Source: an uncultured Leucothrix sp. (GTDB lineage Bacteria; Pseudomonadota; Gammaproteobacteria; Thiotrichales; Thiotrichaceae). From it: 13,015 nt of DNA. Of this stretch, positions 1 through 6,227 are shown one piece after another. The stretch's first letter is position 1, and every line of letters starts with the position of its first letter. The stretch is taken from NCBI GenBank assembly GCA_937923375.1, contig CALAJG010000262.1, positions 1 through 13,015 of the forward strand, read 5' to 3'. Under the pieces are notes generated by a model, which was not told the DNA's origin, searched no databases, and saw only the letters and a list, made by a program, of their open reading frames with translations. The position numbers and the translations under genes are program-made.

Positions 1-30
1 CGTGCTTGAAGCATGTATTTCTATATCGTA

Positions 31-525
31 TCAGACCTTCAAGGTGACATTGCCGCGAGCAATACCGATACAGCCGGAGCGAACTACTTCAAGGATGATC
101 TGCTCACTCATTGTCTCGATAAACGCATCTAACTTTTCACCTTTACCGGACAGCTCAATGGTAAACGTCTTATTGCTTAAATCGATTACTTTGCCACCAA
201 AAACATCAGCAATTTGCTTGATCACAGTCATCGACTCAGGACGTTTAGCTTCAAGCTTTATCAGCATCATTTCACGCTCTATGAGCTTAAATTCAGATAA
301 ATTTGTAACTTTAACAACCTCAATCAACTTATTAAGTTGTTTAAGAATCTGCTCAACGATTTGCTCACTACCCCTTGTAACCAGCGTTAAGCGGGACAAA
401 CTATCATCGTCAGTAGGTGCTACGGATAACGATTCTATATTATAACCACGCGCCGAAAAGAGACCAACAACTCTCGACAATGCACCGGATTCATTTTCCA
501 TTAAAACTGAAATTACATGTCGCAT
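31..525 (-). CDS. ilvH: Acetohydroxyacid synthase small (regulatory) subunit
   Basis: Regulatory subunit of acetohydroxyacid synthase, which controls entry into valine, leucine and isoleucine synthesis and mediates feedback inhibition by valine in the cytoplasm. The 164 residues match the usual length of E. coli IlvH (163). An N-terminal ACT domain (about residues 2-75) carries the conserved ENESGALSR and RGYNIES segments. Asn11, Gly14 and Asn29, positions linked to valine binding or resistance in E. coli IlvH, are all intact, so I infer a valine-sensitive enzyme. The second half is the ACT-like C-terminal domain, ending near RSGCIGIARG. Its ATG lies two bases after the ilvI stop, so the pair is almost certainly co-transcribed and translationally coupled. 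The region downstream of its stop is cut by the window edge. Confidence 0.96.
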   Translation of the reverse strand: MRHVISVLMENESGALSRVVGLFSARGYNIESLSVAPTDDDSLSRLTLVTRGSEQIVEQILKQLNKLIEVVKVTNLSEFKLIEREMMLIKLEAKRPESMTVIKQIADVFGGKVIDLSNKTFTIELSGKGEKLDAFIETMSEQIILEVVRSGCIGIARGNVTLKV

Positions 526-527
526 AG

Positions 528-2231
528 TTATACCAAAATCATTTCATTCTGACCCGCACCGGCAGGAATCATCGGATAGACATTTTCTTCAGGGTTAGTG
601 ATGAAATCGAGAAAATACAATCGCTGTTTATCATCAATAGCCTGCTTCAGTGCACCTTCTACATCGGCAGGATCTTTGATTTGCAAGCCAATGTGACCAT
701 ATGCCTCAGCGAGCTTAACAAAATCCGGTAGCGAGTCCATATAAGACATTGAGTAACGCTTCTGGTAGAAAAACTCCTGCCACTGGCGAACCATTCCCAG
801 ATAACCATTGTTAAGTGAAATAATATTAATCGGCAACTGATACTGAGTACAGGTTGCGAGCTCTTGAATACACATCTGGATACTGCCATCACCTGTAATA
901 CAGGCCACTTCAGCATCTGGATGAGCTAATTGCACACCCATTGCCGCCGGCAAGCCAAAACCCATAGTTCCCAGACCACCTGAGTTAATCCATCGCAGCG
1001 GCTTATCGAATTTATAGTACTGAGCTGCCCACATCTGATGTTGCCCCACATCAGAGCAAACATAAGCCTCACCCTTGGTCAGCTGCCAGTATTTATCAAT
1101 AACATACTGAGCTGTAATAACATCATCGCCCTGTTCATATCTCAAACAATCTGTTTTACGCCATTCATTGATCTGATCCCACCATTCGCCCAGGGTTTCC
1201 GGATCTGGCTTTTCATCTCGCTGTTTCAGCTCTACCAGCAAATCCGTTAGCACCTGCTTAACATCACCAACAATGGGAATATCAACCTTTACATTCTTCG
1301 AAATTGATGCTGGATCGATATCAACATGAATGATCTTTGCATTAGGACAAAACTTCTCGATGTTGCCAGTTACCCGATCATCAAAGCGAGAACCAATGGC
1401 AACCACAAGATCAGACTTGTGCATGGCCATATTGGCTTCATAGGTTCCATGCATACCCAGCATTCCGACAAATAAAGGGTCTGTCGCCGGATAACCGCCC
1501 AGCCCCATCAATGTATTCGTCACGGGGAAATTTAACAGTCTTGCAAGCTCTGTAAGCTGCTCAGCACCGTCGGAAAGGACAACTCCTCCACCAGTGTAGA
1601 GAATAGGGGTTTTCGATTCTAGCAGTGCAGTTGCCGCAAGCTTAATCTGCCTCGGATTGCCGTTGACATTCGGATTATAAGAGCGAATATCAACAGTATC
1701 AGGATAATCGAAAGCGATTTTTTCTTTTCCGTCGGTAATGTCTTTTGGAATGTCGATCAGAACTGGCCCAGGACGCCCGCTACTTGCGATATAGAACGCT
1801 TTCTTAATCGTGGAAGCCAGATCCTCAATATTTTTAACTAGAAAGTTGTGCTTCACACAGGGACGGGTAATCCCGATGATATCGACTTCCTGAAATGCAT
1901 CATTACCAATTAAAGCCCGTGGCACTTGCCCTGTAAAAACAACTAACGGCACAGAGTCCATATACGCATCGGCGATACCAGTAACCGCGTTGGTTGCACC
2001 TGGTCCAGACGTGACAATCGCCACCCCAACTTTATTAGTGGCTTTAGCGTATCCTTCAGCAGCATGCACCGCTCCTTGCTCGTGACGTGCCAGAATATGG
2101 TTTATTTCACCCGCTGCTTTATCCAACTCATCATAGAGAAACAGTACGGCACCACCTGGATAACCAAATATTGTGTCTACGCCCTCTGCCTTCAGACTCT
2201 CAACGAAAATCTTGGCTCCGGATAATTCCAC
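528..2231 (-). CDS. ilvI: Acetohydroxyacid synthase large (catalytic) subunit
   Basis: ThDP- and FAD-dependent enzyme that condenses two pyruvates to acetolactate, or pyruvate plus 2-oxobutyrate to acetohydroxybutyrate. This is the first common step of branched-chain amino acid synthesis. The 567 residues are full length for the family. Visible landmarks are the N-terminal FGYPGGAVLFLYDEL segment, the ThDP-activating glutamate Glu51 in RHEQGA, the SGPGATN segment, and the Mg-ThDP motif beginning at GDGS near residue 447 and closing with NN. The start is a GTG at 2231-2229, preceded by a good AGGAG seven bases upstream; no better start is evident. The adjacent regulatory subunit is of the IlvH type, so I name it ilvI rather than ilvB. 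It is transcribed separately from the tRNA-Met unit, which ends in a terminator upstream. Confidence 0.95.
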   Translation of the reverse strand: MELSGAKIFVESLKAEGVDTIFGYPGGAVLFLYDELDKAAGEINHILARHEQGAVHAAEGYAKATNKVGVAIVTSGPGATNAVTGIADAYMDSVPLVVFTGQVPRALIGNDAFQEVDIIGITRPCVKHNFLVKNIEDLASTIKKAFYIASSGRPGPVLIDIPKDITDGKEKIAFDYPDTVDIRSYNPNVNGNPRQIKLAATALLESKTPILYTGGGVVLSDGAEQLTELARLLNFPVTNTLMGLGGYPATDPLFVGMLGMHGTYEANMAMHKSDLVVAIGSRFDDRVTGNIEKFCPNAKIIHVDIDPASISKNVKVDIPIVGDVKQVLTDLLVELKQRDEKPDPETLGEWWDQINEWRKTDCLRYEQGDDVITAQYVIDKYWQLTKGEAYVCSDVGQHQMWAAQYYKFDKPLRWINSGGLGTMGFGLPAAMGVQLAHPDAEVACITGDGSIQMCIQELATCTQYQLPINIISLNNGYLGMVRQWQEFFYQKRYSMSYMDSLPDFVKLAEAYGHIGLQIKDPADVEGALKQAIDDKQRLYFLDFITNPEENVYPMIPAGAGQNEMILV

Positions 2232-2312
2232 CTGCTCTCTCCTGACTTAAGTAACACTGCGTGAGGCATGTAGGGTGTTAAACCACAAGAAACATACCTT
2301 CAAAAGTAAGGC

Positions 2313-2341
2313 ATAATAATATGATTTAACGTTTAAATCAT
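2313..2341 (-). promoter_or_regulatory. Possible ilvI promoter -10 with abutting inverted repeat
   Basis: On the minus strand two overlapping TATTAT hexamers (2313-2321) form a possible -10 element. Just upstream (2321-2341) is a perfect inverted repeat with 9-bp arms, ATGATTTAA and TTAAATCAT, around a 3-base centre. That places the repeat between the -10 and the expected -35, where a repressor or activator could bind. No good -35 is visible. The call rests on position and symmetry only. Confidence 0.3.
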
Positions 2342-2390
2342 CCCCATTATCTGTATTGCTTAGAAAACGTCGAAATCAGCTTTCCGCAAC

Positions 2391-2427
2391 AAAAAAGGCT
2401 CTTAGTATCTGAACACTAAGAGCCTTT
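2391..2427 (-). terminator. Rho-independent terminator after tRNA-Met
   Basis: Perfect 13-bp inverted repeat, arms 2394-2406 and 2415-2427, with an 8-base loop. Read on the minus strand it is followed directly by a run of T (2391-2396 are all A on the plus strand). It begins only 7 bases after the tRNA-Met CCA end. It therefore ends the tRNA unit and separates it from ilvIH. The plus-strand side lacks a comparable T run, so I call it for the minus strand only. Confidence 0.9.
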
Positions 2428-2434
2428 AAATATA

Positions 2435-2511
2435 TGGTGGCTACACCGGGATTCGAACCTGGGACCCCATCATTATGAGTGATGTGCTCTAACCAGCTGA
2501 GCTATGTAGCC
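2435..2511 (-). tRNA. tRNA-Met (anticodon CAU, elongator type)
   Basis: A 77-base tRNA with encoded CCA. The minus-strand sequence begins GGCTACATAGCTCAG, has the anticodon loop CTCATAA with CAT in the centre, a T-loop GGTTCGAATCC, and ends GTAGCCACCA. The acceptor arms GGCTACA and TGTAGCC pair fully. The sequence is very close to E. coli elongator tRNA-Met. The first base pair is G-C, unlike the unpaired C-A of initiator tRNA, and a tRNA-Ile2 identity (lysidine at the wobble C) is disfavoured by that resemblance. Confidence 0.95.
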
Positions 2512-2532
2512 AATCAATTCTTGAGGGTGCGA

Positions 2533-2561
2533 AATATATCGGTATCACAAAGAAGTGTCAA
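2533..2561 (-). promoter_or_regulatory. Sigma-70 promoter of tRNA-Met
   Basis: On the minus strand a perfect TTGACA (2561-2556) is followed by exactly 17 bases and then TATATT (2538-2533). The following GCACCC is a GC-rich discriminator of the kind seen in stringently controlled stable-RNA promoters. The predicted start is near 2526, about 15 bases before the tRNA 5' end. The -35 box lies only 6 bases beyond the ychF stop codon, with no terminator between, so some ychF transcripts may also read through the tRNA. Confidence 0.85.
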
Positions 2562-2567
2562 CTGGGA

Positions 2568-3662
2568 TTAGACATTAAATCTAAAATGAACAACATCGCC
2601 TTCAACCATGATGTAATCCTTGCCTTCAAGACGCCATTTACCTGCCTCTTTAGCGCCAGACTCACCCTGATGTGCGACATAGTCTTCATACGCTACAACT
2701 TCAGCTCGTATAAAACCTCGTTCAAAATCTGTATGGATTCGGCCAGCGGCATTTGGCGCAGTTCCACCGACATGAACAGTCCAGGCACGAACTTCTTTTT
2801 CACCTGCGGTAAAGAAGGTTTGCAGATTTAGCATGCTATACCCAGCGCGTATCACGCGGTTAAGTCCCGGCTCTTCAAGACCGAGATCTTCCAGAAATTC
2901 CGCCTGATCTTCATCTTCCAGCTGCGACAGTTCTTCTTCCAGCGACGCACAGACCACCACCAGCTCGGCCCCTTCGGCTTTAGCCTGCTGACTAACAGCG
3001 TCCAACAAAGGGTTATCTTCAAAACCATCATCATTGACATTGGCGATGTATAGCAGTGGCTTAATGGTTATTAGATGAAGCTCACGCATTAGTACACGCT
3101 CTTCATCGCTTACCTCAAAGGAACGCGCTGGCAATGCTTCCCCAAGATGCTCATATAATCGCTCAAATAGATCTTTTTGGGCAAGCGCATCTTTGTTTCC
3201 GGAGCGCGACCCTTTGGTAGCGCGTTGAATAGCACGCTCTACCGAATCTAAATCAGCTAACGCCAGCTCTGTATTGATCGTTTCGATATCCGATAACGGA
3301 TCAACTTTGGCATTAACATGGATGATGTCATCATTTTCAAAACATCTCACAACCTGTGCGATGGCATCCGTTTCACGGATATGGGATAAAAACTTGTTGC
3401 CTAGCCCTTCCCCTTTTGATGCCCCTTCTACCAAGCCTGCGATATCCACAAACTCCATGGTCGTTGGAATAACCCTTTCTTGTGGCTTCACAATATCTGC
3501 AAGGATTTGTAAACGCAGGTCAGGCACAGGAACAATGCCGACGTTGGGCTCAATTGTACAGAAAGGGTAGTTCTCGGCAGATATACCAGCTTTGGTTAAC
3601 GCATTGAACAGCGTTGACTTACCGACATTTGGCAAACCAACTATTCCGCATTTAAAACCCAT
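2568..3662 (-). CDS. ychF: Ribosome-associated P-loop ATPase/GTPase YchF (OLA1 family)
   Basis: Obg-family P-loop NTPase that binds ribosomes and, in characterised members, hydrolyses ATP in preference to GTP; linked to stress and redox responses. The 364 residues match E. coli YchF (363). The P-loop GLPNVGKST is at 9-17, the G3 motif DIAGL at 73-77 (Leu where Ras-like proteins have the catalytic Gln), and a coiled-coil-like insertion near 125-195 is followed by the specificity motif. The C-terminal TGS domain runs from about 280 to the end. The specificity motif reads NVND (208-211) instead of the NxxE I know from E. coli. The ATG is preceded by AAAGGAAG at good spacing, 10 bases after the pth stop, so it is co-transcribed with pth, as in many gammaproteobacteria. 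Confidence 0.96.
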   Translation of the reverse strand: MGFKCGIVGLPNVGKSTLFNALTKAGISAENYPFCTIEPNVGIVPVPDLRLQILADIVKPQERVIPTTMEFVDIAGLVEGASKGEGLGNKFLSHIRETDAIAQVVRCFENDDIIHVNAKVDPLSDIETINTELALADLDSVERAIQRATKGSRSGNKDALAQKDLFERLYEHLGEALPARSFEVSDEERVLMRELHLITIKPLLYIANVNDDGFEDNPLLDAVSQQAKAEGAELVVVCASLEEELSQLEDEDQAEFLEDLGLEEPGLNRVIRAGYSMLNLQTFFTAGEKEVRAWTVHVGGTAPNAAGRIHTDFERGFIRAEVVAYEDYVAHQGESGAKEAGKWRLEGKDYIMVEGDVVHFRFNV

Positions 3663-3672
3663 AATACTTCCT

Positions 3673-4263
3673 TTAACCTTCGTTACTTTTAGTGTGTAAC
3701 GTATTCATTACTTTCTGCATGTCGCCGAGTACAATGCCTTCAATTTCATCTGCAGCAAGATCTATACTTCGCTCTATTTCAGCTTCATCCGCTACCGACG
3801 GGCGAGATAAGACATAGTCAGCGACTTTATTAGCAGCGCCCGGATGACCGATGCCGACTCTTAAGCGCCAGTAGTCTTTACCAATTTGCGCATGTAAATC
3901 ACGCAAACCATTATGTCCACCATGACCACCGCCAGATTTTAAACGCAACGTCCCAGGAGCAATGTCTAGCTCATCATGAACTATTAAAATTTGCTCAGAT
4001 GGTATTTTGAAAAACGAGGATAACTGCTTAACCGACATCCCGCTTCGGTTCATAAAGGTTGTTGGCTTTAGTAGCCAGACAGCAGAACCTGCTATTTCAA
4101 CCTTGCAACACTCACCTGAAAACTTGGTTTCCAGTTTAAAAGTACCCGAGTAACGACGTGCTAACTCATCAACAAACCAAAACCCGGCATTGTGCCGGGT
4201 TTTGTCATACTTAACACCAGGATTACCAAGGCCCGCAATCAGTTTTATTACTGAATCACTCAT
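3673..4263 (-). CDS. pth: Peptidyl-tRNA hydrolase
   Basis: Hydrolyses the ester bond of peptidyl-tRNAs released early from ribosomes, recycling tRNA in the cytoplasm. I chose the ATG at 4263-4261, giving 196 residues (E. coli Pth 194). The open frame extends two codons further to a TTG at 4269, and neither start has a strong ribosome-binding site. Family residues are present: Asn14 in GLGNPG, the catalytic His24 in TRHNAG, Asn in TFMNRSG, Asp in VHDELD and Asn in GGHNGLRD. The acidic C-terminal part is ordinary. It sits between rplY and ychF, 10 bases from the latter. A probable internal promoter overlaps the end of rplY, so pth-ychF may be expressed partly on its own. Confidence 0.96.
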   Translation of the reverse strand: MSDSVIKLIAGLGNPGVKYDKTRHNAGFWFVDELARRYSGTFKLETKFSGECCKVEIAGSAVWLLKPTTFMNRSGMSVKQLSSFFKIPSEQILIVHDELDIAPGTLRLKSGGGHGGHNGLRDLHAQIGKDYWRLRVGIGHPGAANKVADYVLSRPSVADEAEIERSIDLAADEIEGIVLGDMQKVMNTLHTKSNEG

Positions 4264-4299
4264 AACCAATGCTTCACTCTGTTGTTATCTGTAGCTGTT

Positions 4300-4329
4300 A
4301 TTATAACGTTAACTTAAGTTATCCGTCAT
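4300..4329 (-). promoter_or_regulatory. Probable internal promoter for pth-ychF
   Basis: On the minus strand a perfect TATAAT (4305-4300) lies 18 bases downstream of ATGACG (4329-4324), four of six matches to TTGACA. The -35 overlaps the last codons of rplY. A 10-bp palindrome, AACTTAAGTT (4311-4320), fills part of the spacer. The predicted start would be near 4293, about 30 bases before the pth ATG. The -10 is convincing, the -35 moderate. Confidence 0.5.
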
Positions 4330-4990
4330 TTTGATCTGAATCAGCCGCGTCATCCGCTGGAGCTTCTTCGCTAGCAGCCTGAGCCGGCTCTTCAGCCGCA
4401 TCACTGCTCTCTACCTTCTTCAGAATGGTCACAACTGATAAGTCATGATCATCGCCCAAGGCAAGCTGAACCGACTCAACACCTTCTGGAAGCTTAAGAT
4501 CAGACAAGTGCAGCGCTTCACCGACATCGAGATCTGCCAGATCAACTTCGATGTACTCCGGGATGTCACCTATCAAACAGCTGATCTCGATATCCTGCAG
4601 GGTCTTAGAAATTCTTCCACCACCCATCTTTACACCAACCGCTGTATCTTCATTAATAAAGTGAAGCTGAACGGTAATTTTTACTTTTTCTCTTCTGTTA
4701 ACCCGTAACAGGTCAGCATGCAAAACCACTGGGCGAGCAGGATGACGCTGCAGATCACGCAGCAGTACCTTTTCATCACCGGTTTCCAACTTAAGATCGA
4801 TAATTGATGAGTAGAATTGCTCATCTTGTAAGTGACGCACCAACTGATTCTCAGCTAAGCTGATTGATACAGCCTCGCCTTCACCACCGTAAACAACGGC
4901 AGGAATCTTTCCGGTGCGACGTAGGCGGCGGCTCGCACCTTTGCCTTCATCTGTACGTAGTACAGCGTCTAATGAATATGTAGTAGCCAT
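4319..4990 (-). CDS. rplY: 50S ribosomal protein L25 / general stress protein Ctc
   Basis: 5S rRNA-binding protein of the large ribosomal subunit, in the long Ctc/TL5 form (223 residues) rather than the 94-residue E. coli form. Residues about 5-92 are the L25 domain: basic KGASRRLRRTGKIPAVVYGG near the N terminus and LLRDLQRHPARPVVLHADLLRV at its end. Residues about 95-190 are the TL5-type C-terminal beta domain. From about 194 the protein ends in a low-complexity Ala/Glu/Asp tail with almost no basic residues, common in the proteobacterial long form. GGAG lies five bases before the ATG. It follows prs and precedes pth, the usual gammaproteobacterial order. A structured leader with terminator-like features lies upstream and suggests its own regulation. 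Confidence 0.95.
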   Translation of the reverse strand: MATTYSLDAVLRTDEGKGASRRLRRTGKIPAVVYGGEGEAVSISLAENQLVRHLQDEQFYSSIIDLKLETGDEKVLLRDLQRHPARPVVLHADLLRVNRREKVKITVQLHFINEDTAVGVKMGGGRISKTLQDIEISCLIGDIPEYIEVDLADLDVGEALHLSDLKLPEGVESVQLALGDDHDLSVVTILKKVESSDAAEEPAQAASEEAPADDAADSDQNDG

Positions 4991-5010
4991 GATTCTCCAT
5001 GTAACATTGT

Positions 5011-5026
5011 GATCAAAAAGTTGATC
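5011..5026 (-). repeat. Inverted repeat in the rplY leader
   Basis: GATCAA (5011-5016) and TTGATC (5021-5026) are perfect 6-bp arms around a 4-base loop, about 21 bases upstream of the rplY ATG and close to its GGAG site. It could form a small RNA hairpin or be an operator. No function can be assigned from sequence. Confidence 0.45.
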
Positions 5027-5033
5027 GACTGAT

Positions 5034-5067
5034 AAAAAACCGCAACGTTCGCGACCAAATCGCTGCG
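5034..5067 (-). terminator. Terminator-like hairpin between prs and rplY
   Basis: On the minus strand CGCAGCG (5067-5061) can pair with CGTTGCG (5047-5041) with one G-U pair. A shorter alternative stem, CGCGA/TTGCG, occupies 5053-5041. Either is followed by GTTTTTT. It may end prs transcripts. Because a possible rplY promoter lies upstream of it, it could also act as an attenuator in the rplY leader. Pairing of AATCG (5070-5066) with CGATT (5062-5058) would compete with the longer stem. Confidence 0.6.
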
Positions 5068-5076
5068 ATTCACTTA

Positions 5077-5104
5077 AATTTAATTACCAATTCTCGCAAG
5101 TCAA
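5077..5104 (-). promoter_or_regulatory. Possible rplY promoter
   Basis: Minus-strand TTGACT (5104-5099), five of six matches to the -35 consensus, lies 16 bases before TAAATT (5082-5077), four of six to the -10. It falls in the gap between the prs stop (5123) and the terminator-like hairpin, giving a predicted start near 5070 and a leader of about 80 bases before the rplY ATG. Confidence 0.4.
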
Positions 5105-5122
5105 GCCAGCACTTATTTAAAG

Positions 5123-6082
5123 CTAAACCTCGCCGAACAAATCACTTACCGACTGATCTTGATTGATATGCAGCATTGTATTTGCCAACACCTGAGCAAC
5201 TGACAGTTGGCGTATTTTATCGCACTGCTGTGCCTTGATCGATAAAGGGATAGAATTGGTCACCACCACCTCATCTAGCTGAGAGCCACTAATGTTTTCC
5301 ACAGCCGGCCCAGAGAATACAGCATGCGTTGCATAAGCAACAACTTTCACCGCACCTTCGTTCTTAAGCGCTTCCGCGGCATGACAAAGTGTTCCAGCAG
5401 TATCGACCAAATCATCGATTAGTACGCAAGTCTTACCTTTAACGTCACCAATAATATTCATCACCGCAGAGACGTTAGGTTCTGGACGACGTTTGTCGAT
5501 AATAGCGAGATCGATATCACCAATAGACTTTGACAGGGCTCTGGCACGAACAACGCCACCAACATCCGGTGAAACAACCATTAAGTTGTCGTAGTTCTTG
5601 CTTAGGATATCCTGACGCATCACACCAGAGGCGTAAACATTGTCAACAGGAAGATCAAAGAAGCCCTGAATCTGATCGGAATGTAAATCGATAGTCAACA
5701 CGCGGTCAACGTGGCTGGTAGAAAGCATATCCGCCACCAATTTGGCAGAGATAGGCACCCGTCTTGACCGAACCCGTCGATCCTGACGCGCATAACCATA
5801 ATAAGGTATGACAGCGGTGATACGCCCGGCTGATGCGCGATACAAGGCATCAACAACTATCAACAACTCCATTAAGTTATCATTAGTAGGGGCACAGGTT
5901 GGCTGAATTAGAAAGACATCCTGACCACGGACATTTTCGAGAATCTCTGCATGTACTTCGCCGTCACTAAAACGACTAAGCTGCATTCTGCCTAGAGGCA
6001 GACCAACGCATTCAGAAACTTCTTGCGCTAGCTGAGGATTCGCATTACCTGCGAAAATCATCATCCTATCTATCTCGGACAT
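5123..6082 (-). CDS. prs: Ribose-phosphate pyrophosphokinase (PRPP synthetase)
   Basis: Transfers pyrophosphate from ATP to ribose 5-phosphate to make PRPP, the precursor for purines, pyrimidines, histidine, tryptophan and NAD; a cytoplasmic hexamer in the class I family. I chose the ATG at 6082-6080 (319 residues; E. coli 315). An upstream in-frame TTG at 6106 would add eight residues but falls inside a hairpin and has no family support. AAGGA lies 11 bases before the ATG. Landmarks are FSDGE (38-42), NENVRG-like ENVRGQD (49-55), the ATP/metal segment IDLHSDQIQGFFD (131-143, His134), the flexible catalytic loop DKRRPEPN (196-203) and the PRPP-binding loop LIDDLVDTAGTL (221-232). It lies between tRNA-Gln and rplY. 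A promoter overlapping tRNA-Gln probably drives it. Confidence 0.96.
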   Translation of the reverse strand: MSEIDRMMIFAGNANPQLAQEVSECVGLPLGRMQLSRFSDGEVHAEILENVRGQDVFLIQPTCAPTNDNLMELLIVVDALYRASAGRITAVIPYYGYARQDRRVRSRRVPISAKLVADMLSTSHVDRVLTIDLHSDQIQGFFDLPVDNVYASGVMRQDILSKNYDNLMVVSPDVGGVVRARALSKSIGDIDLAIIDKRRPEPNVSAVMNIIGDVKGKTCVLIDDLVDTAGTLCHAAEALKNEGAVKVVAYATHAVFSGPAVENISGSQLDEVVVTNSIPLSIKAQQCDKIRQLSVAQVLANTMLHINQDQSVSDLFGEV

Positions 6083-6104
6083 GATTAATAGTTTCCTTAA
6101 TGAC

Positions 6105-6129
6105 AAAAGTCTGCATAAAGCAGACTTTT
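6105..6129 (-). repeat. Perfect hairpin at the predicted prs mRNA 5' end
   Basis: AAAAGTCTGC (6105-6114) and GCAGACTTTT (6120-6129) form a perfect 10-bp stem with a 5-base loop, located 5 bases upstream of the prs AAGGA site. It could be a weak terminator or processing signal after tRNA-Gln, since the T run on the minus strand is only four bases. It could equally be a stabilising 5' stem-loop of prs mRNA, as the predicted transcription start is at its first base. Confidence 0.65.
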
Positions 6130-6136
6130 GATCGGA

Positions 6137-6165
6137 ATTATATGGCTGGGTCGGTAGGGTTCGAA
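6137..6165 (-). promoter_or_regulatory. Probable prs promoter overlapping tRNA-Gln
   Basis: A perfect TATAAT (6142-6137, minus strand) abuts the CCA end of tRNA-Gln. Seventeen bases upstream is TTCGAA (6165-6160), part of the tRNA T-loop, with three of six matches to TTGACA. The predicted start near 6129-6130 is about 47 bases before the prs ATG. The -10 is excellent and the -35 is weak and constrained by the tRNA. Confidence 0.5.
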
Positions 6166-6217
6166 CCTACGAATGCCGAGATCAAAACCCGGTGCCTTAC
6201 CACTTGGCGACGACCCA
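6143..6217 (-). tRNA. tRNA-Gln (anticodon UUG)
   Basis: A 75-base tRNA with encoded CCA. The minus strand begins TGGGTCGTCGCCAAG, has anticodon loop TTTTGAT with TTG in the centre, T-loop GGTTCGAACCC, and ends CGACCCAGCCA. The acceptor strands TGGGTCG and CGACCCA pair fully, with the U-A first pair typical of tRNA-Gln. Its 5' end is 10 bases after the ispE stop with no visible separate promoter, so it is probably processed from an lolB-ispE transcript. Confidence 0.95.
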
Positions 6218-6227
6218 TCATTTAAGT

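Noticed and set aside
1..30. Possible start of another minus-strand gene or terminator after ilvH
   Set aside because: Only 30 bases remain; a short TGCTT/AAGCA symmetry and an ATG are visible, but nothing can be supported.
2..445. Plus-strand open frame of 147 codons opposite ilvH
   Set aside because: It is antisense to an unmistakable ilvH, has no recognisable domain and no ribosome site of note; treated as a shadow.
5040..5056. Possible PurR operator (GCAACGTT core) between prs and rplY
   Set aside because: The family consensus needs a base between GCAA and CG and between CG and TT; here these are missing, and the symmetry is better explained by the terminator-like hairpin.
6104..6106. 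TTG as an upstream start for prs
   Set aside because: It lies inside the 10-bp hairpin and adds eight residues not seen in the family; the ATG at 6082 has a fair AAGGA site.
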